A stretch of DNA of 64,000 nucleotides from the NCBI GenBank assembly GCA_002749535.1, contig MZZL01000409.1, positions 1,547,527-1,611,526 on the forward strand, in the 5' to 3' direction. This stretch comes from Apophysomyces variabilis. Its lineage: Eukaryota > Mucoromycota > Mucoromycetes > Mucorales > Mucoraceae. Numbering within the stretch: position 1 is the stretch's first letter; every line of letters starts with the position of its first letter. Made by a program: the position numbers and the translations under genes. Positions 23,835 through 36,004 of the stretch are shown piece after piece. The notes beneath the pieces are model-generated. The model searched no databases. It worked only from the letters and a program-made list of their open reading frames with translations, and had not been told where the DNA came from.

Positions 23835-25396
23835 TATTTATGCGGGCACATGTAGGCGATACAAGGGAATGGAAAAAAGCACTTTGGTTGGTTGAAGTAA
23901 GTTTGGCAAGGACCGAAAGGTGTTTACTTGGGTTTTTGGCAACGATTTGAAAACCCGAATGAGCCGTTCTTCCATTTGGTTGGCTGAAAACGATCGGCTG
24001 GATCGGGCTACGATCTTCTGCTACGATGAAAAAGTGAATGAAGCTACGCTAAGGTACAGTCGTGCGTTTTATATATAAAGTGCATTCTGAAATATATGAT
24101 GGACTAGATACCAACTGCTTCACCATCGCAAATTCTTAATGTATATTGATTGCTGTATAAAACGTAGATTATTCCTTAAGGCATACAAATACATAAATTG
24201 ATCACTGTGGCACCCAAAGCCGGTTATCGTGGCATTGCACAGACAAATTCTGAACGAAAATATGTAAGGTATGACGTCTAAACATTGTCTTACTTTTTAC
24301 CATTAATGTCGTATTGCAGGCTTTTGAACATCTCTTCACCTCTAGTGCTCATTTTTCGAGCTGATATATAGGACAGATCTACGCTTTAGAAGCACGGTAT
24401 GGTATGTAGGCAAATCGCATAAAACATAGAGTGTCGTAGCGTATGTATGATTTTCGTCTTGTGTTCTTCTCGCCGCCTTTCCATTAAAAAGCTTTTAGAA
24501 ATTAATGATTTGAACCGATTTTCCAGATGACTGATTGATCGCATCAGTAGCATCTCATATGCCATGCAATGAAAATGTATGGCTTTTTCCATCAATATGA
24601 TAAAATATGAAACGTGGTTTGTTAGTGGCGCTAAATCTTGCACATACCACAAAGAATAAAAAAGAAACAAGATTAGAAAATGAATCTTTCGCTTCTCACC
24701 GATCTTTCTTTGTGGTGTTTTCACATTAGCCTTTGTAAATCGTTGGTAGGTAGAAAGCGTCTTGTTTCCTTGAAGGTATTAAGTTATTATACGTGAGGAG
24801 ATAGCAGTTGACTTATAATTTTATCACTTCAGTTTCAAGGGAAAGTAATTTCTTGTTTTATACTTCTCAGATCTGAGAGAAGTGCTAATTTAACTTTTCT
24901 TTGCTGAACGTAATATTATGTTAAAAGCAAAGCATTGTTGAGCACAGCAACGCGAGTTGACGTGTACTGCCCCAGCTCCGGAATATCGTAGGAAGGACTC
25001 ATCTGTAAGGTCTAAACCCTTAATTAAAGCATCATGATTGGACGAGACAAAACCGAATCTGGTGAAGGCTTTGATTTGCATTTGCAAAGCATAACCACGA
25101 ATGAGCCTCAAGCTGCTATAGCAAAGATAAAGAACTCTAGGGCGATTAAAGCGTTACGGGATAGAAAGGCTGCACATGTTACAGGAAATCCGCATATCAT
25201 ATAAAATGCGACTTTTGTAAAATTTGTGCGGCTTTAAATTACATGAGCTATACGACGTCTGTACGACTTGTATACGATTTATATGGTTATGCAACCTATG
25301 AACCTTATGTTGCCATAATGAATAGATCAGCGACTTGCAAATATTAAAAGATGAACAAACAAATTCCAAAAGGTTACCCTAAGGTATAGTTGGCCA
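23835..25396. other. intergenic
   Basis: About 1.5 kb with no gene that I can support. Minus-strand open frames at 24386-24724, 24890-25111 and 25154-25369 lack domains and splice partners. The right part should include the HMG-box gene promoter. Confidence 0.4.
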
Positions 25397-26144
25397 ATGC
25401 GACCAAATCAGCGCCTATTTTCTTCGGGAATCTTAAAAAGCTTACAGTCAGTGCACTACAATACAGTCCATCATGGGAGAGCACTTGTTTCCGGCAAATT
25501 TTCCTTGCATTCTGGCTTATCATATCGAGATTATAAAAGCAAAGGGTTCATAGCAATCGTGCGGTTTTTGGATAGCTTCTTCGCGTATGCAACGTCCTTC
25601 TCTCCATATGAATTAGCAAGGACCCAGTGAATACGACCAGCAACAGTTCAAAACAATGATGAAGGAGACTTCTGGGTACCTTACCCACCTACAAGCGGAT
25701 TTTGCCGCTGTCATTAGCCCGCTTATGCTTCGACTCAACAATAACGATTTGACCATTGACTGACAGATAAGAAGATTCTACATAGCCAAACCAACAGAGT
25801 GGCCGAAAACTTCCTGATCTTCTCCTGATAAGCGCTCAAGAAAACCCGCAAGATAGCTAGCAATGTCTATATACCTGTGTCCGTGTTTACCGGTTCATCT
25901 TCACAATTTACCATGGAATGGTGGACTACTTGATCTCTTCCTTGTGCCGAAGTCAAACTGTTTGTTGAACAAAAATGAAACGAGTACCCAGAATCAAGAC
26001 ACGCAGGCTGCCATGGCCACCGCGAGCGGCGGCCACTCCCAAGTCACACCTCCCGTCCCCTTTGCTACGAACAGTGTTGGACACACTCCTCACCACAACC
26101 CACCGGTACAGGTACGATGTAGGGCCCTCTTCTTAATGGAATAG
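25397..26144 (+). other. cryptic coding-like region, unassigned
   Basis: Three segments in different frames look protein-coding but do not join into a clear gene. One at about 25630-25760 reads EYDQQQFKTMMKETSGYLTH then LQADFAAVISPLMLRLNNND. One at about 25975-26110 is Gln/Ser/Thr/Pro/His-rich (TASGGHSQVTPPVPFATNSV) and locally GC-rich. The first frame (25397-25630) has no motif. This may be a small gene with introns that I cannot place, or a decayed one. Confidence 0.25.
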
Positions 26145-26813
26145 CATTTGGGGTAAAGTGAAAAGACGTCGATCCTATCATTCTTATGTACTAGCAATGA
26201 ATGTAGTTTGTACGCTACTTAAATGAATTTTGCGTACATTGGAGGATCAAGTTCATGTAAATAAACTAGACTTTCCACATAGCACATTTATTAAAGATAA
26301 ATATATGTGTCTTTTTTAGGGCAAATTGATCCTTACACAGACGCAAAGTTTATTTAGAGTAGCGTAAGATAACATTTAACAAACAGTGTACTAAGCACAA
26401 TCATTGGATGTAGTCCTTTGCTTTAAATGCCGCTTTCTCCGGACGTACAACAAACCTTATTTGAGTTCCTCAGGAAACAAAAAGGGCCGATTCACTTAAA
26501 AGTTGCGACGACTGAGTTTCATTAGAAGAGAGTAGTTCAAGGATATTCTGCTTTTATGTGCTGTACTATTGCAGTTCCTTTGTTATAATTAGCTTAAACC
26601 GCTATCGCAGCAAGAATGATAGTAATGGATCCAAGTAAATAAGTGAGAAGGCTTGTGGTAACGCTAAGTGATGATTCATGCTAAGAAACGAGAAAGCTCC
26701 GCTGGGTGAACAGTCATCAGCAGAAGCCGAGATAGGAAATCCTCATATCCCTGGGTTTGACCCTGGCTTTCTTGTTTTTCCTTTTTTCTCTGTAGATGGT
26801 ATAAAATATTACC
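26145..26813. other. intergenic before the MFS carrier
   Basis: About 670 bp of AT-rich DNA with no recognised gene. A TTTTTCCTTTTTTCTC pyrimidine tract sits just before the start codon at 26814. Confidence 0.45.
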
Positions 26814-28370
26814 ATGGACCATTTTAAAGACTTCAAATTATGGAGGGATCGTATGGTACAATCCGAGATAGCTGCTTGTTTCGCTAGTTCTGTTATTATC
26901 TGGGTTTCCTTTGGTGTTCGCCAGACATTTGGAGTCTTCCTGATTCCGATTACACATCAGACAGGTTGGGGCCGAGCTATCTTTTCCGTTGGTCCTGCCT
27001 TATTTCAGCTATTTTGGGGATGCACGCAGCCATTTATTGTATACCTTGCCGAACGAAAAATTGGTTTTGGTAAATCGATCTTTGTAGGGTGCTGGTTCTA
27101 TGGCATCGGATGTTACATTATGTATGCCTCCGCAGTATCACCTGGCCTTTTCATCTTTGCTTTGGGTATCGTAGTCGGCGGTGCAGCTGGCGCATTGTCC
27201 TTTCCAGGTCTCTTAGCTGCTGCTGGTCATCGGTTTGCACACCAGAGCAAACGACAAAGTATCGCATTTGGCGTAGTATCAGCCTTTGCTAGCGTTGGAC
27301 AGTTCAGTTTTTTGCCTATAGCAAGAGCAATGATTGCTTCTATTGGTTGGCAGTTAGCCCTAATTATCATGGGTAAGCATTGGATATAATAATACGCACA
27401 ATTTCCTCAGACAGCAATGCCACAGGTTCCCTGATAATACTTGTATCGCCGTTGTCCTATTTCCTACAATCCATACATTACTCCCCGCCTACAAAAACAT
27501 CCGATGACATGACTATTACTGATGAACCAAAAGAAAAAGATACCGAACACGGTACTTTTATGGCTCTAAAGACCGCACTTACTTCTTCCGCATTCTACCT
27601 AATTACACTGGCTTATACCATATGTGGCTTCCACATGGGCTTTATGTTGACTCACTTACCAGCCTATATCGTACGTAGATATAGCATTGAATGCCGACTT
27701 GAATGGGATTGATATTGACACCAATGTTTTGTATAGCAAGATCATGGAGTGGATCCTAACCTCGCTGGTAAAAGCGCTTATTAGAATTCCATGTGAAATT
27801 CAACCTTGATTGTCTAGCCTGGACACTGTCCATTATCGGCCTGGGATCTGCCATAGGGACTTTTCTTACTGGCCTTTTGGGTGCACACTTGCGTCCAAAA
27901 TTCATCTTGGCGTTTATATTCTTTGCAAGAACAATAATGATTATTATCTTCTTATGGGTTCCGATGTCAATCGCAACAATATTTGTATTCTCAGTGATCT
28001 TCGGAGTAAGTTTTTCATTGTTCGGCAAAGCTGGTCAAGGAAAATTAATGGCAAGGCATGTTAGTTTTTGTGGCTATCGATCATCCCTCCTGTAACCAAA
28101 TTCATTGGCGATGTATATGGCAAGAAGTATCTCGGCACACTTAATGCAATCTCTTCTGTGGGTAATGTAGAAAAAAAAAGTTTTAAAAAATGGTAATTGA
28201 TCAATACACTTTATATAGGGCATCAGGTTGGTTCATTCTTGGGCGCCTATATTGCAGGGATTGTCTATGACGCACAGCATAATTACATGACCATTTGGTA
28301 CGCAAGCCTTGGTCTTTCTGTAGTAGCTTGTATTTCCTGTATCTTGGCAAGCGATCGATCGCTGGGCTGA
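26814..28370 (+). CDS. MFS transporter, monocarboxylate/oxalate-formate-porter-like
   Basis: Predicted 12-span major-facilitator carrier of unknown substrate. The exons join in phase: first intron 27373-27410, then short introns near 27673-27735, 27769-27829, 28005-28055 and 28164-28219. N-half: SSVIIWVSFGVRQTFGVFLI, ITHQTGWGRAIFSVGPALFQ and FWGCTQPF. Then VVGGAAGALSFPGLLAAAGH and AFGVVSAFASVGQF. C-half: YTICGFHMGFMLTHLPAYIQ, DHGVDPNLAAWTLSIIGLGS, IIPPVTKFIGDVYGKKYLGT, LNAISSVGHQVGSFLGAYIA and GIVYD. The pattern SFGxRQxFGxFL, GWxR, HLPAx, GHQxGSFLGAYxxGxxYD is, from memory, that of bacterial and fungal MFS proteins close to the oxalate:formate/monocarboxylate families. The GTAG introns show that it is expressed as a eukaryotic gene. 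Confidence 0.8.
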
Positions 28371-28760
28371 TAGAATCTAAGATTGCATATGCATGATATG
28401 TTATTCCATTAAAAAGGCTATAGATAACTATATAACCCCCTTTTTTTCCATTCCCCGGTTCCCCTCCCAGATTAACGAGAGAACATCGTTAATTCTTTGA
28501 CAATTCTTGACTATGAGTTTAAACGGGTAATAAGGCATTTATTTAGGGTTACAATACTGTATAGCGAGGCAAAACTCAGGCTGCAAGAACGGAGAATAAA
28601 ATAGTTCTTTGAAGACCTTGTTCATGGTTTTGTCTGACGCACAAAAACCATACCCAACACTCCCTAAGAACTACCTTTAAACCGTTTTCTAATCTCCCTT
28701 CCTTTTTCTTCTTCACGTTTGATCATCCCTTTCCTTTTGTAACATCTTTCTTCAGGCGGC
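28371..28760. other. intergenic before the F-box gene
   Basis: 390 bp of non-coding sequence with a pyrimidine-rich leader (28690-28745) before the F-box start at 28761. Nothing else was seen. Confidence 0.45.
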
Positions 28761-29687
28761 ATGACCAGGCCATGGTCCCCACAATTACCGGTGCTTCCGA
28801 ATGAGTTACTCATGCAAGTCATTCTTTTCACTAATCCCAAAGACTTGGTCTCGTTTCTATTCGTCTGCCGGTACACATATCAACTTGTTTGTCAACGTGT
28901 ATATCGTAGGGTGATATTTCCAGACACTGTTGGTCTCACAGACATCGTTGGGTTCTGCCAAAAATACGGCCTGTCATTGGAAACGATCAAGCTTCCGAAA
29001 GCCCATCATTACTCCGATAACTTTTTTGTTATGCTACTCCAGCTATGTCCGAAGTTAGCATTCCTGCAATCCAGTATGACACCTAAACAGCTACTTCGTC
29101 TAAGACCATCTATCCGACCATCCGCTTGTTTCATGCTTACCTACGTGCCCACATCGTATGATCTCGGAGATCAATATAACTTGGCTGCCCTACCATGCTG
29201 CTCGTCCTATTTCGCATTTCCTAACCATCATCAAACTACCACATTAACCCATATTTCCCATTACTTTCATCATCCAGGCGCGCTTCGAAATGCGATTCTA
29301 CCAACCTTTGGCGCGGATCTACTATCACTTAATCTGAATCCTTATGATGTTGTAACTGCAGCAGTGGCCAGCATGATCGCCCAGAAATGCCCTCGTCTAC
29401 GCTATTTGGCTGCACCTGCGGTAAAGGCAGAAGGATTATGGATGTTACTCCGTTGGTGTCATACATTGGTAGCCATTCTCGTCGGTGGTGATCAAAGTGA
29501 TGATGAGGACGAGGACGATACTGCGGCTCGTCAAGCACGACGGATGTTGAGAAACCAAGAAAACGAACAGTCTGTTGCGACCATTGAAAATCATAAACGG
29601 GTCTGGTGTGTCCATCCTCACACACGACGTATGCTTAATGAACCAGATTGCAAATCATGGCACATTGGCATTCTCCCAAAAGTATAG
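28761..29687 (+). CDS. F-box protein
   Basis: Putative SCF ubiquitin-ligase substrate adaptor, single exon, 308 aa. The F-box is at residues ~8-50: LPVLPNELLMQVILFTNPKD, LVSFLFVCRYTYQLVCQRVY, RRVIF. The rest has leucine-rich-repeat-like spacing (LETIKLPKAHHYSDNFFVML, LQLCPKLAFLQSS, CPRLRYLAAPAV) and an acidic run at ~250 (SDDEDEDD). The target is not predictable. A decayed F-box/LRR relative lies 0.9 kb downstream on the same strand. Confidence 0.8.
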   Translation: MTRPWSPQLPVLPNELLMQVILFTNPKDLVSFLFVCRYTYQLVCQRVYRRVIFPDTVGLTDIVGFCQKYGLSLETIKLPKAHHYSDNFFVMLLQLCPKLAFLQSSMTPKQLLRLRPSIRPSACFMLTYVPTSYDLGDQYNLAALPCCSSYFAFPNHHQTTTLTHISHYFHHPGALRNAILPTFGADLLSLNLNPYDVVTAAVASMIAQKCPRLRYLAAPAVKAEGLWMLLRWCHTLVAILVGGDQSDDEDEDDTAARQARRMLRNQENEQSVATIENHKRVWCVHPHTRRMLNEPDCKSWHIGILPKV

Positions 29688-30570
29688 AGTGTTTTCATAC
29701 CTTTGTTGGTGTGAAATTCTTGACCTTCTTTTATTTTTTGTTCTTCTTGTCTATGCTTCATCATGCGCGTATGCGCGATATATAATATTTGTAGTTCTCC
29801 TCCTTAATATCTCTGTAATTCGAGATATGAAACTGATCGTATAACAAAGAATATCATTTCTGAGCAAAGAATAATCTGCACGGCCGGTAGACTATATAAC
29901 GGTAGTTTCTGTGGCATGCATGAACGTATTTGGCACGACTGGAAATATAGTCGACATGAAATCCCTCACGTGTTAACACGTCCGAAACCTTAAAACACTA
30001 CATTGCATTTGTGATATGGTCCCTGTAAGTTAAGAAAGAAGTGTATGGTTGCCATCTATCTTCTGGCCTACCAATGCTTAGCGTCTTGTGTATATTCTGT
30101 GTCGCTTTCAAATCCATCAATTTAACTTGTACAATTAATAAACTTCTTTCTTAAATATGTAAAGTGGACAATGTTTCGTAAGCAGCACAACTATCAGGAC
30201 TTGATCCAAGTAGGAAAGAAACTGTATGGTCATTCTTATCGGGAATGCTGTCGTCTTTTTGTGGGTCTTAAACAATCGATAGATGACACCACATCCTGTG
30301 TCTTATTTCATATATTTGCTGTCCCGAATAATTAGAACAGTTGGAATCAGCCCATGCTGAATGCCAACCGATGATTAAGCGCGATCGGACAAGTAGCCAT
30401 GGTACTTGTTGGACGAGCAAGCTTTAATTGAGTGAAAAGGTGTATCACTTTGCAAGAGAGATCTTCCTTCATGTTATACATACAAAGTGGGGATGATTAT
30501 GACGAGCTTTGTTGGCGCCAGCGCATTACTTAGAAATTGATGCTCCATAACGGACACGGAAGCCGAATGG
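29688..30570. other. intergenic between F-box genes
   Basis: About 880 bp with stops in all frames and no RNA gene recognised. Confidence 0.45.
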
Positions 30571-32012
30571 GTATTGCCGATATGCTTCCCTATGACTTGG
30601 TTTATGCTGTTCTCGAAACTTCTTTTCACCAGTTTGGTTCATTGCATACATGTTTCCCGTCGGTGGCACCACTATATCTCCGAAGCCCTCACTTTTAGTA
30701 TGATGTTCAATTTTGTCAAACAAAGGCTGTTTGAATGTGTACATTTAGTATATATATACAACGATGAATGGTGCCCCTTTGAAACGTCTGACCGCGGAGC
30801 AAGAAGCGACGCGTCGAGATATCATTCTTATGGCATTGACTCACCATGTATGCTATCAATTACAGAGGCTCGGTAATACTAGACTATTTTGCTGGTGCTA
30901 ATTGCTCAACTGCTTATGCTGGAGGATCTCTCGGGATTTTCGCGTACGGCGAACCTATTTCTCAGTTATTGGATGTTGCAGGAGTTACTTTGAAATCTCT
31001 CACCGTGGGCTGGAGTGACGTTAAAATTCCGCGATATTATGGAGCACGTAGCTCAGACGTGGAAAACTCTTATATACCTGAATCCAGAGAATACTTCCGC
31101 AACGAATATTCACCCTTTAGCTCAGCAATCATAGTTATAACACCTCGAATATTTTGGTTACATCTTATCTTACAGCTTATCTAATCAAAGTACTTAGATT
31201 TTTGGCTACCTGTCAACCGTTTGTTTCCAATCGCTTTCTTTAAACACAACCATGGTCTTAATATAGGAAGCCCTGTTACCGTATTATATAAATTTTCTTC
31301 CCGTACACACTTGCGTCTACAGCAATGCACCGTCAATGTAACGCCACTGATCAACATTGTGCACGTATGCTGTCCACGACTAAGTCCCTTTATTATTGAT
31401 GCGATCGCTTTACTCCCTATATCGCTGCTACAATGCTTCCACAATTGTTTGCTCCTCCGGGATCTTAACGCTTCTCACTAAATACACTTTGTATGGGGCG
31501 TGAAGTAGCTAAATTTCAAGTCATGCGATGACGGATGCTATGGCTAGAACCTTTTTACAGGATTCGAGTGAATTAGAAACGCTGAACTACGAAGGAAATC
31601 CGTCTATCACTGAGCAATCGTTGTTATATATTTTATTTACAACCAAAATCTGTCTACGCTCTCTATGTCTACGACATTGCGTAGCCTTTCTAAATAGTAT
31701 CTGCTAATCTGGTGTGTGTCAATAGAAAGTCAGAGGAACCTAATCAGGCCTCTCCTCGTCCTTAGATGCTTGTTCTTATGACGTTAGCAAAATGTTCCCG
31801 GCTGCAGCGTCTTTATTTTTCATATTGTAGGAGCATTGCGGATTCGTAGCGAATGCTGGAGCAAGTGCATCGAAACAGGTTGGCTTTTAGGGGACCACTG
31901 CATCAATTTATGTACTAGCATGCACCACGCGAAGATTAAACGACGGATCATTAGTGATTATGAATCTTATTGGCCAAACAAGAATGGTACAATCGATTCA
32001 ATGAGAAACTGA
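30571..32012 (+). pseudogene. decayed F-box/LRR gene
   Basis: A broken relative of F-box/LRR proteins. It begins with an F-box half (MLPYDLVYAVLE), but the second half (SLVHCIHVSRRWHHYISEAL) lies in another frame after a shift near 30610. Further leucine-rich pieces occur in several frames: QLLDVAGVTLKSLTVGWSDV, AHVAQTWKTLIYLNPENTSA, then SSELETLNYEGNPSITEQSL and LRSLCLRHCVAFL. The last frame (RIRSECWSKCIETGWLLGDH) ends at 32010-32012. Some breaks could be introns, but the F-box break has no splice sites nearby. Confidence 0.5.
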
Positions 32013-33440
32013 TCACATAATTGCTGGCTTTTCAGGGCTACTGTGTGACAACTCGGTACTTTTGTATTGAGAGATACTATTCAGTGGACGATCTTTTACG
32101 CTACGTTAAATAAGCTTTGCATCCATGCAAGAGCAAAAGTTGCCGAAGAGAAGACGAAAGATGCGGTACACACCCAATCCTGGTTCCGCCGTTTCTTCTG
32201 ATATCTTCCCTCCCACAAAAAGATCGATTGGTCCGCCTCTTTCAAGATATGGGTTGAAATACATGGAGGAGTTTTCCATTATATATCATTTTCTCTACGA
32301 ATAAAGCGCGGTTTTGGGGAGTGTACCACATCTGGAGTCGGAGTGGAGGCAACCAGACTTAGTGTAGGAATTCACGTTAAGATAAAGTTTGCGCTAAAAA
32401 GGGGTATATGTATCGGTCAATAGCAAGTAAAGCATGCAGGAAGCATATTTTACTTAGATCAACTTGCTACCCCACTGGCACATTGATTTAATTTCAGCGC
32501 CATAAAAAAGTACGTTTATGGTTAGTAAATGGAAAGACAGTTTTTTATTTTTATGTTTTATTTTACTTACTCACGAAGGGTATTTCTGACGTGTGTCAGG
32601 CGCACGCTCCGCACCTGCTTCAGTGAAGGTGGCAAAAGGAAATCAGCTGGAACGTGGAACAGGTAGTGAAACGCGCCGCAGAGGATTTGAAGCGATGCAA
32701 CACCTGACCAGGACTTGAAATACAGCAGCATGAAAGACAATGTGTATAAAAGCGTATCATTTCTCTCTAGCTAACCTAGTGGAGCGCAGGGAGCTTGCTC
32801 ACACAACTGAGGTGGTTCTGCACAGAGGTCATGCAAACTAAAGTATAAACAAATAGTACGAGTAATCGTGTACATAGTATTAGTTGAAATGCGTACCGGG
32901 GATGCTTATGGATGACAGAGCAAAGAGTCAAGAAAGTGCTATTTCTTCGCGGATCACGGAAAGCAGAAATGACAGTCATTGATAGTAAATTGCCGGATTT
33001 CTAGTCGATGACAACACTAACAAAGTTAGAATGACGGCCAAATACAAGGTCTTGCATGAAGCAATAATCTACAGTGCAGTATACGTACAGATGAGACAAA
33101 AGCCAACATTTTGTTCTATAAGTGGATGATATATATGGAAGGAAGACACCATTTCTGGATCGAAGTTAAAAAGAAAATCTGTTCAAACCATTGCGCATAT
33201 TAAAGCCAACGCATATGCCATTATCTCATAGATTTATAATAGATATTCAGCAGTGTAAATATGCATATGCGCCGGAGCGACATCCTCTGAAATAGGCGCA
33301 AAGGAATGTTCAGAAACCTGCACTCTGTCGCTGTAGCTACGGTCTGACTATGAAATTATCTACCGTAGTTGATTGGCAGCTTTTCCACAAACGGGATTTT
33401 CGCTGCCGTCGCGAAAAATCAGCAGTGTCGTTTTTTGGAG
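32013..33440. other. intergenic
   Basis: About 1.4 kb with no supported gene. The right end is the promoter of the ARID gene. Confidence 0.45.
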
Positions 33441-36004
33441 ATGTCACAACCAGTTGAAGCGATAGAGCGAACACCTGAATATGAAGAGTTTATGAGAAAA
33501 TTGAAAGAATTCCATGACCGGAAAGGGTGAGCAATACACGATTCAGTATTCGCTCGTTCGAATGGTACGTTGCTCACCATGTTACCCTTAACAGCACGGT
33601 GTTACAGGCCGAACCTGTCCTTGGTGGAAAGAAGTTAGATCTCTATCTTATTTATAAGACTGTGATTGAAGCTGGCGGCTACGAGAAAGTAATTTTTTGA
33701 ATTACACCATTGCCATGAGCGCTGATCATTTTCGTACCTAGGTCACCTCCAATCGTGGCTGGAAACAAGTTGGCGATCCGTTTAATTTCCCATCGACTTG
33801 CACGAACAGTGCTTATATTTTGAAATCGACGTATAGAAAATACTTGGTTAGTATCAACTAAAGCTTTAACAATAGTAGATCGAACTTTCGCGCACAAAGC
33901 ATGACTTATGCCGAATTTGTTCAGTTAGGTTGGGAGGAAGAAGAATATTGGAAACGCCCTTGGAACCCACCATTATACCAACTTGAACCACGTAGCCATG
34001 AAAAACCAGCTTCACCTTTGCCGGTCAGCACTGACACGAAACAACGCGATACCGCACGTCAGACTGCCACTGGTGGGTACCAAAATAAAAAAAACACGGA
34101 GCTAATCCTTCTTTGCTTAGCATTTATACAACCTGCGCCTGCTACCACTGTGTACAATACTCGCCAGCCTTTTGTCTACGCACCACAGTTTCAAGGCATA
34201 CCTAATCCGGCGTTCTTTTCACCTGGTACGAGAAGTCACTGCTTAGATTGGGAAATGCTAAAAACAAGACAGCAAACTTTATGGACGAAGAGTTCAGATC
34301 ACGCATATTACTAGCGCTACAATCTACGCTGCCAAATGAGGTTGATTGGGCATTTAATACTCTTGTCAGGTTTTCATTTTCGTCGGAAAACTTTAGCCTT
34401 GATTTCATGCCGGTTCTGGTGGATCTTTTGCTACAATATGCAGAAACTTTCTTTCAGGGAAAAGTCCTTCCTTTATTAAGTGATACAGAAAACAGTGATG
34501 GGGGTCGAGAATCTAGCGGCAAGATGTTCAACAGCAAAGAAAGTCAGGAAGAGTTTGAACGTGTACTGCAAGTCTTCCATATTTTGCGAAATTTCTCGTT
34601 TTTGGAAATCAACATCCGTAGACTAGCGCATCACGAACGTTTACGGCATATGTTAATGATGGGAATCGCGCTTCCACCAAGTTCACAATATGCAGAACTA
34701 AGCCGACACTGTCTCGATATTCTAGAAAACATTGCACCTCAGGTTATCGTAACAAGCGCCGTGGATCCTTATATAGTTGCCATGTCATTCCTCCTTTTTA
34801 CCAACGATCGTGCGCTCACATTAGGCGCCATTCGATCATTAACACGTGTTGCCGTGACAGAGATCAATGAACGCCATCTTGGCATGGCTAATCCTGCCAT
34901 ACTCCAACGAATGACTCAGTTTTTGCTGGTAGATGATGAAGAGTTAACAGCAGCAACCTTAGAATACTTGTACCAATATTCCGGGCTGCATGGAAATTTT
35001 GCGATTCAGCTTGTCAGCCAGTATCCTGGAAATCTGATAGGGCTGTTGACGGGATTCCTCTCCTACAAATCAACACTAGCGCCGTCTTCAAACTCAGTGA
35101 ACGAAACTATACATGGAATTACAGCGGCACAGATGAGGAACGGCAAACCGAAATCACAAGCTCCGACCATACCTGATCTCACAAACTACGCACATCTGGA
35201 TGAACCGTACCGTTGTCTCGGATGGTAAACAATCTGGAATACTAAGAAGGGCGCTAACCTTTGGTCAGGTTAAAGGAAAAACTACTTAGTGCTGGTTTGG
35301 AGGACAAAATAGCACTTAAAGAAATCTATTCCGAATATCAAAATCTGTTCGGCACAGAGAAACCTTTAGGAGTAAAGGAGTTTTATACAGTTTTAAAGAT
35401 TGCATTCCCTCAGCCTTCAGCCATTGAAGCTGCTGCTTCATCAGGATCTGTGCCTTTAGAAACCCTTACGCTGCAAAATATCAAATACGCACCACCCAAA
35501 AAGCCGGAAGGTAAAATGATATGTATTATGAATATTTGTCTGATTTCTTCAATAGGTATTAAGTGTCGATGGAAGGAATGTACGGAAAGTTTCGAAAATG
35601 ATGGGGCTCTACATAAACACATATTAGCCGACCATGTTCCTTCGTCGGATGAAAAAGACGGTAGTAGCCGTTATTCGTGTCAATGGATGAATTGTACCCG
35701 AAGCGAACTCTCTAATCGAGCGACAACCATACAACACCTGCGCACACATTTCTCAGTCCAAAGCAAACAGCGGCCAAAGAAACGCAATGAATTTGCGGTT
35801 GATAAAATTCCAATTGATGATTCGGAAGTATCAGGTGTTCCCTTAACGGCTGCATTGCTTATACGAAATCTGGTCAAGCATAAGCAACATCACGAATATT
35901 ACCTACCATACGAAAAAGAATTGGCTTTACTTGCTATTCAACGACCAAAACTGGCGAAATATATCTTGGCAGCGTTAGCAGAACTGGACATCACTCAAAA
36001 TTAA
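33441..36004 (+). CDS. RSC9: RSC9/ARID2-like chromatin-remodelling subunit (ARID, RFX-like, C2H2 fingers)
   Basis: Nuclear subunit type of RSC/SWI-SNF-class remodellers. An ARID domain is split over exons 33441-33526, 33595-33688 and 33742 onward: EEFMRKLKEFHDRKG, then TVLQAEPVLGGKKLDLYLIY, KTVIEAGGYEK, TSNRGWKQVGDPFNFPSTCT and STYRKYL. Next comes EYWKRPWNPP and, after an intron, an armadillo-like region (LLALQSTLPNEVDWAFNTLV). An RFX-type winged-helix-like segment follows (LKEKLLSAGLEDKIALKEIY). Two C2H2-like fingers come next: CRWKECTESFENDGALHKHI and CQWMNCTRSELSN with H/H. The intron between 33848 and about 33900 cannot be placed in phase (1-nt mismatch), so there may be a sequence error or an unusual exon there. 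The overall architecture matches Rsc9/ARID2. Confidence 0.82.
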
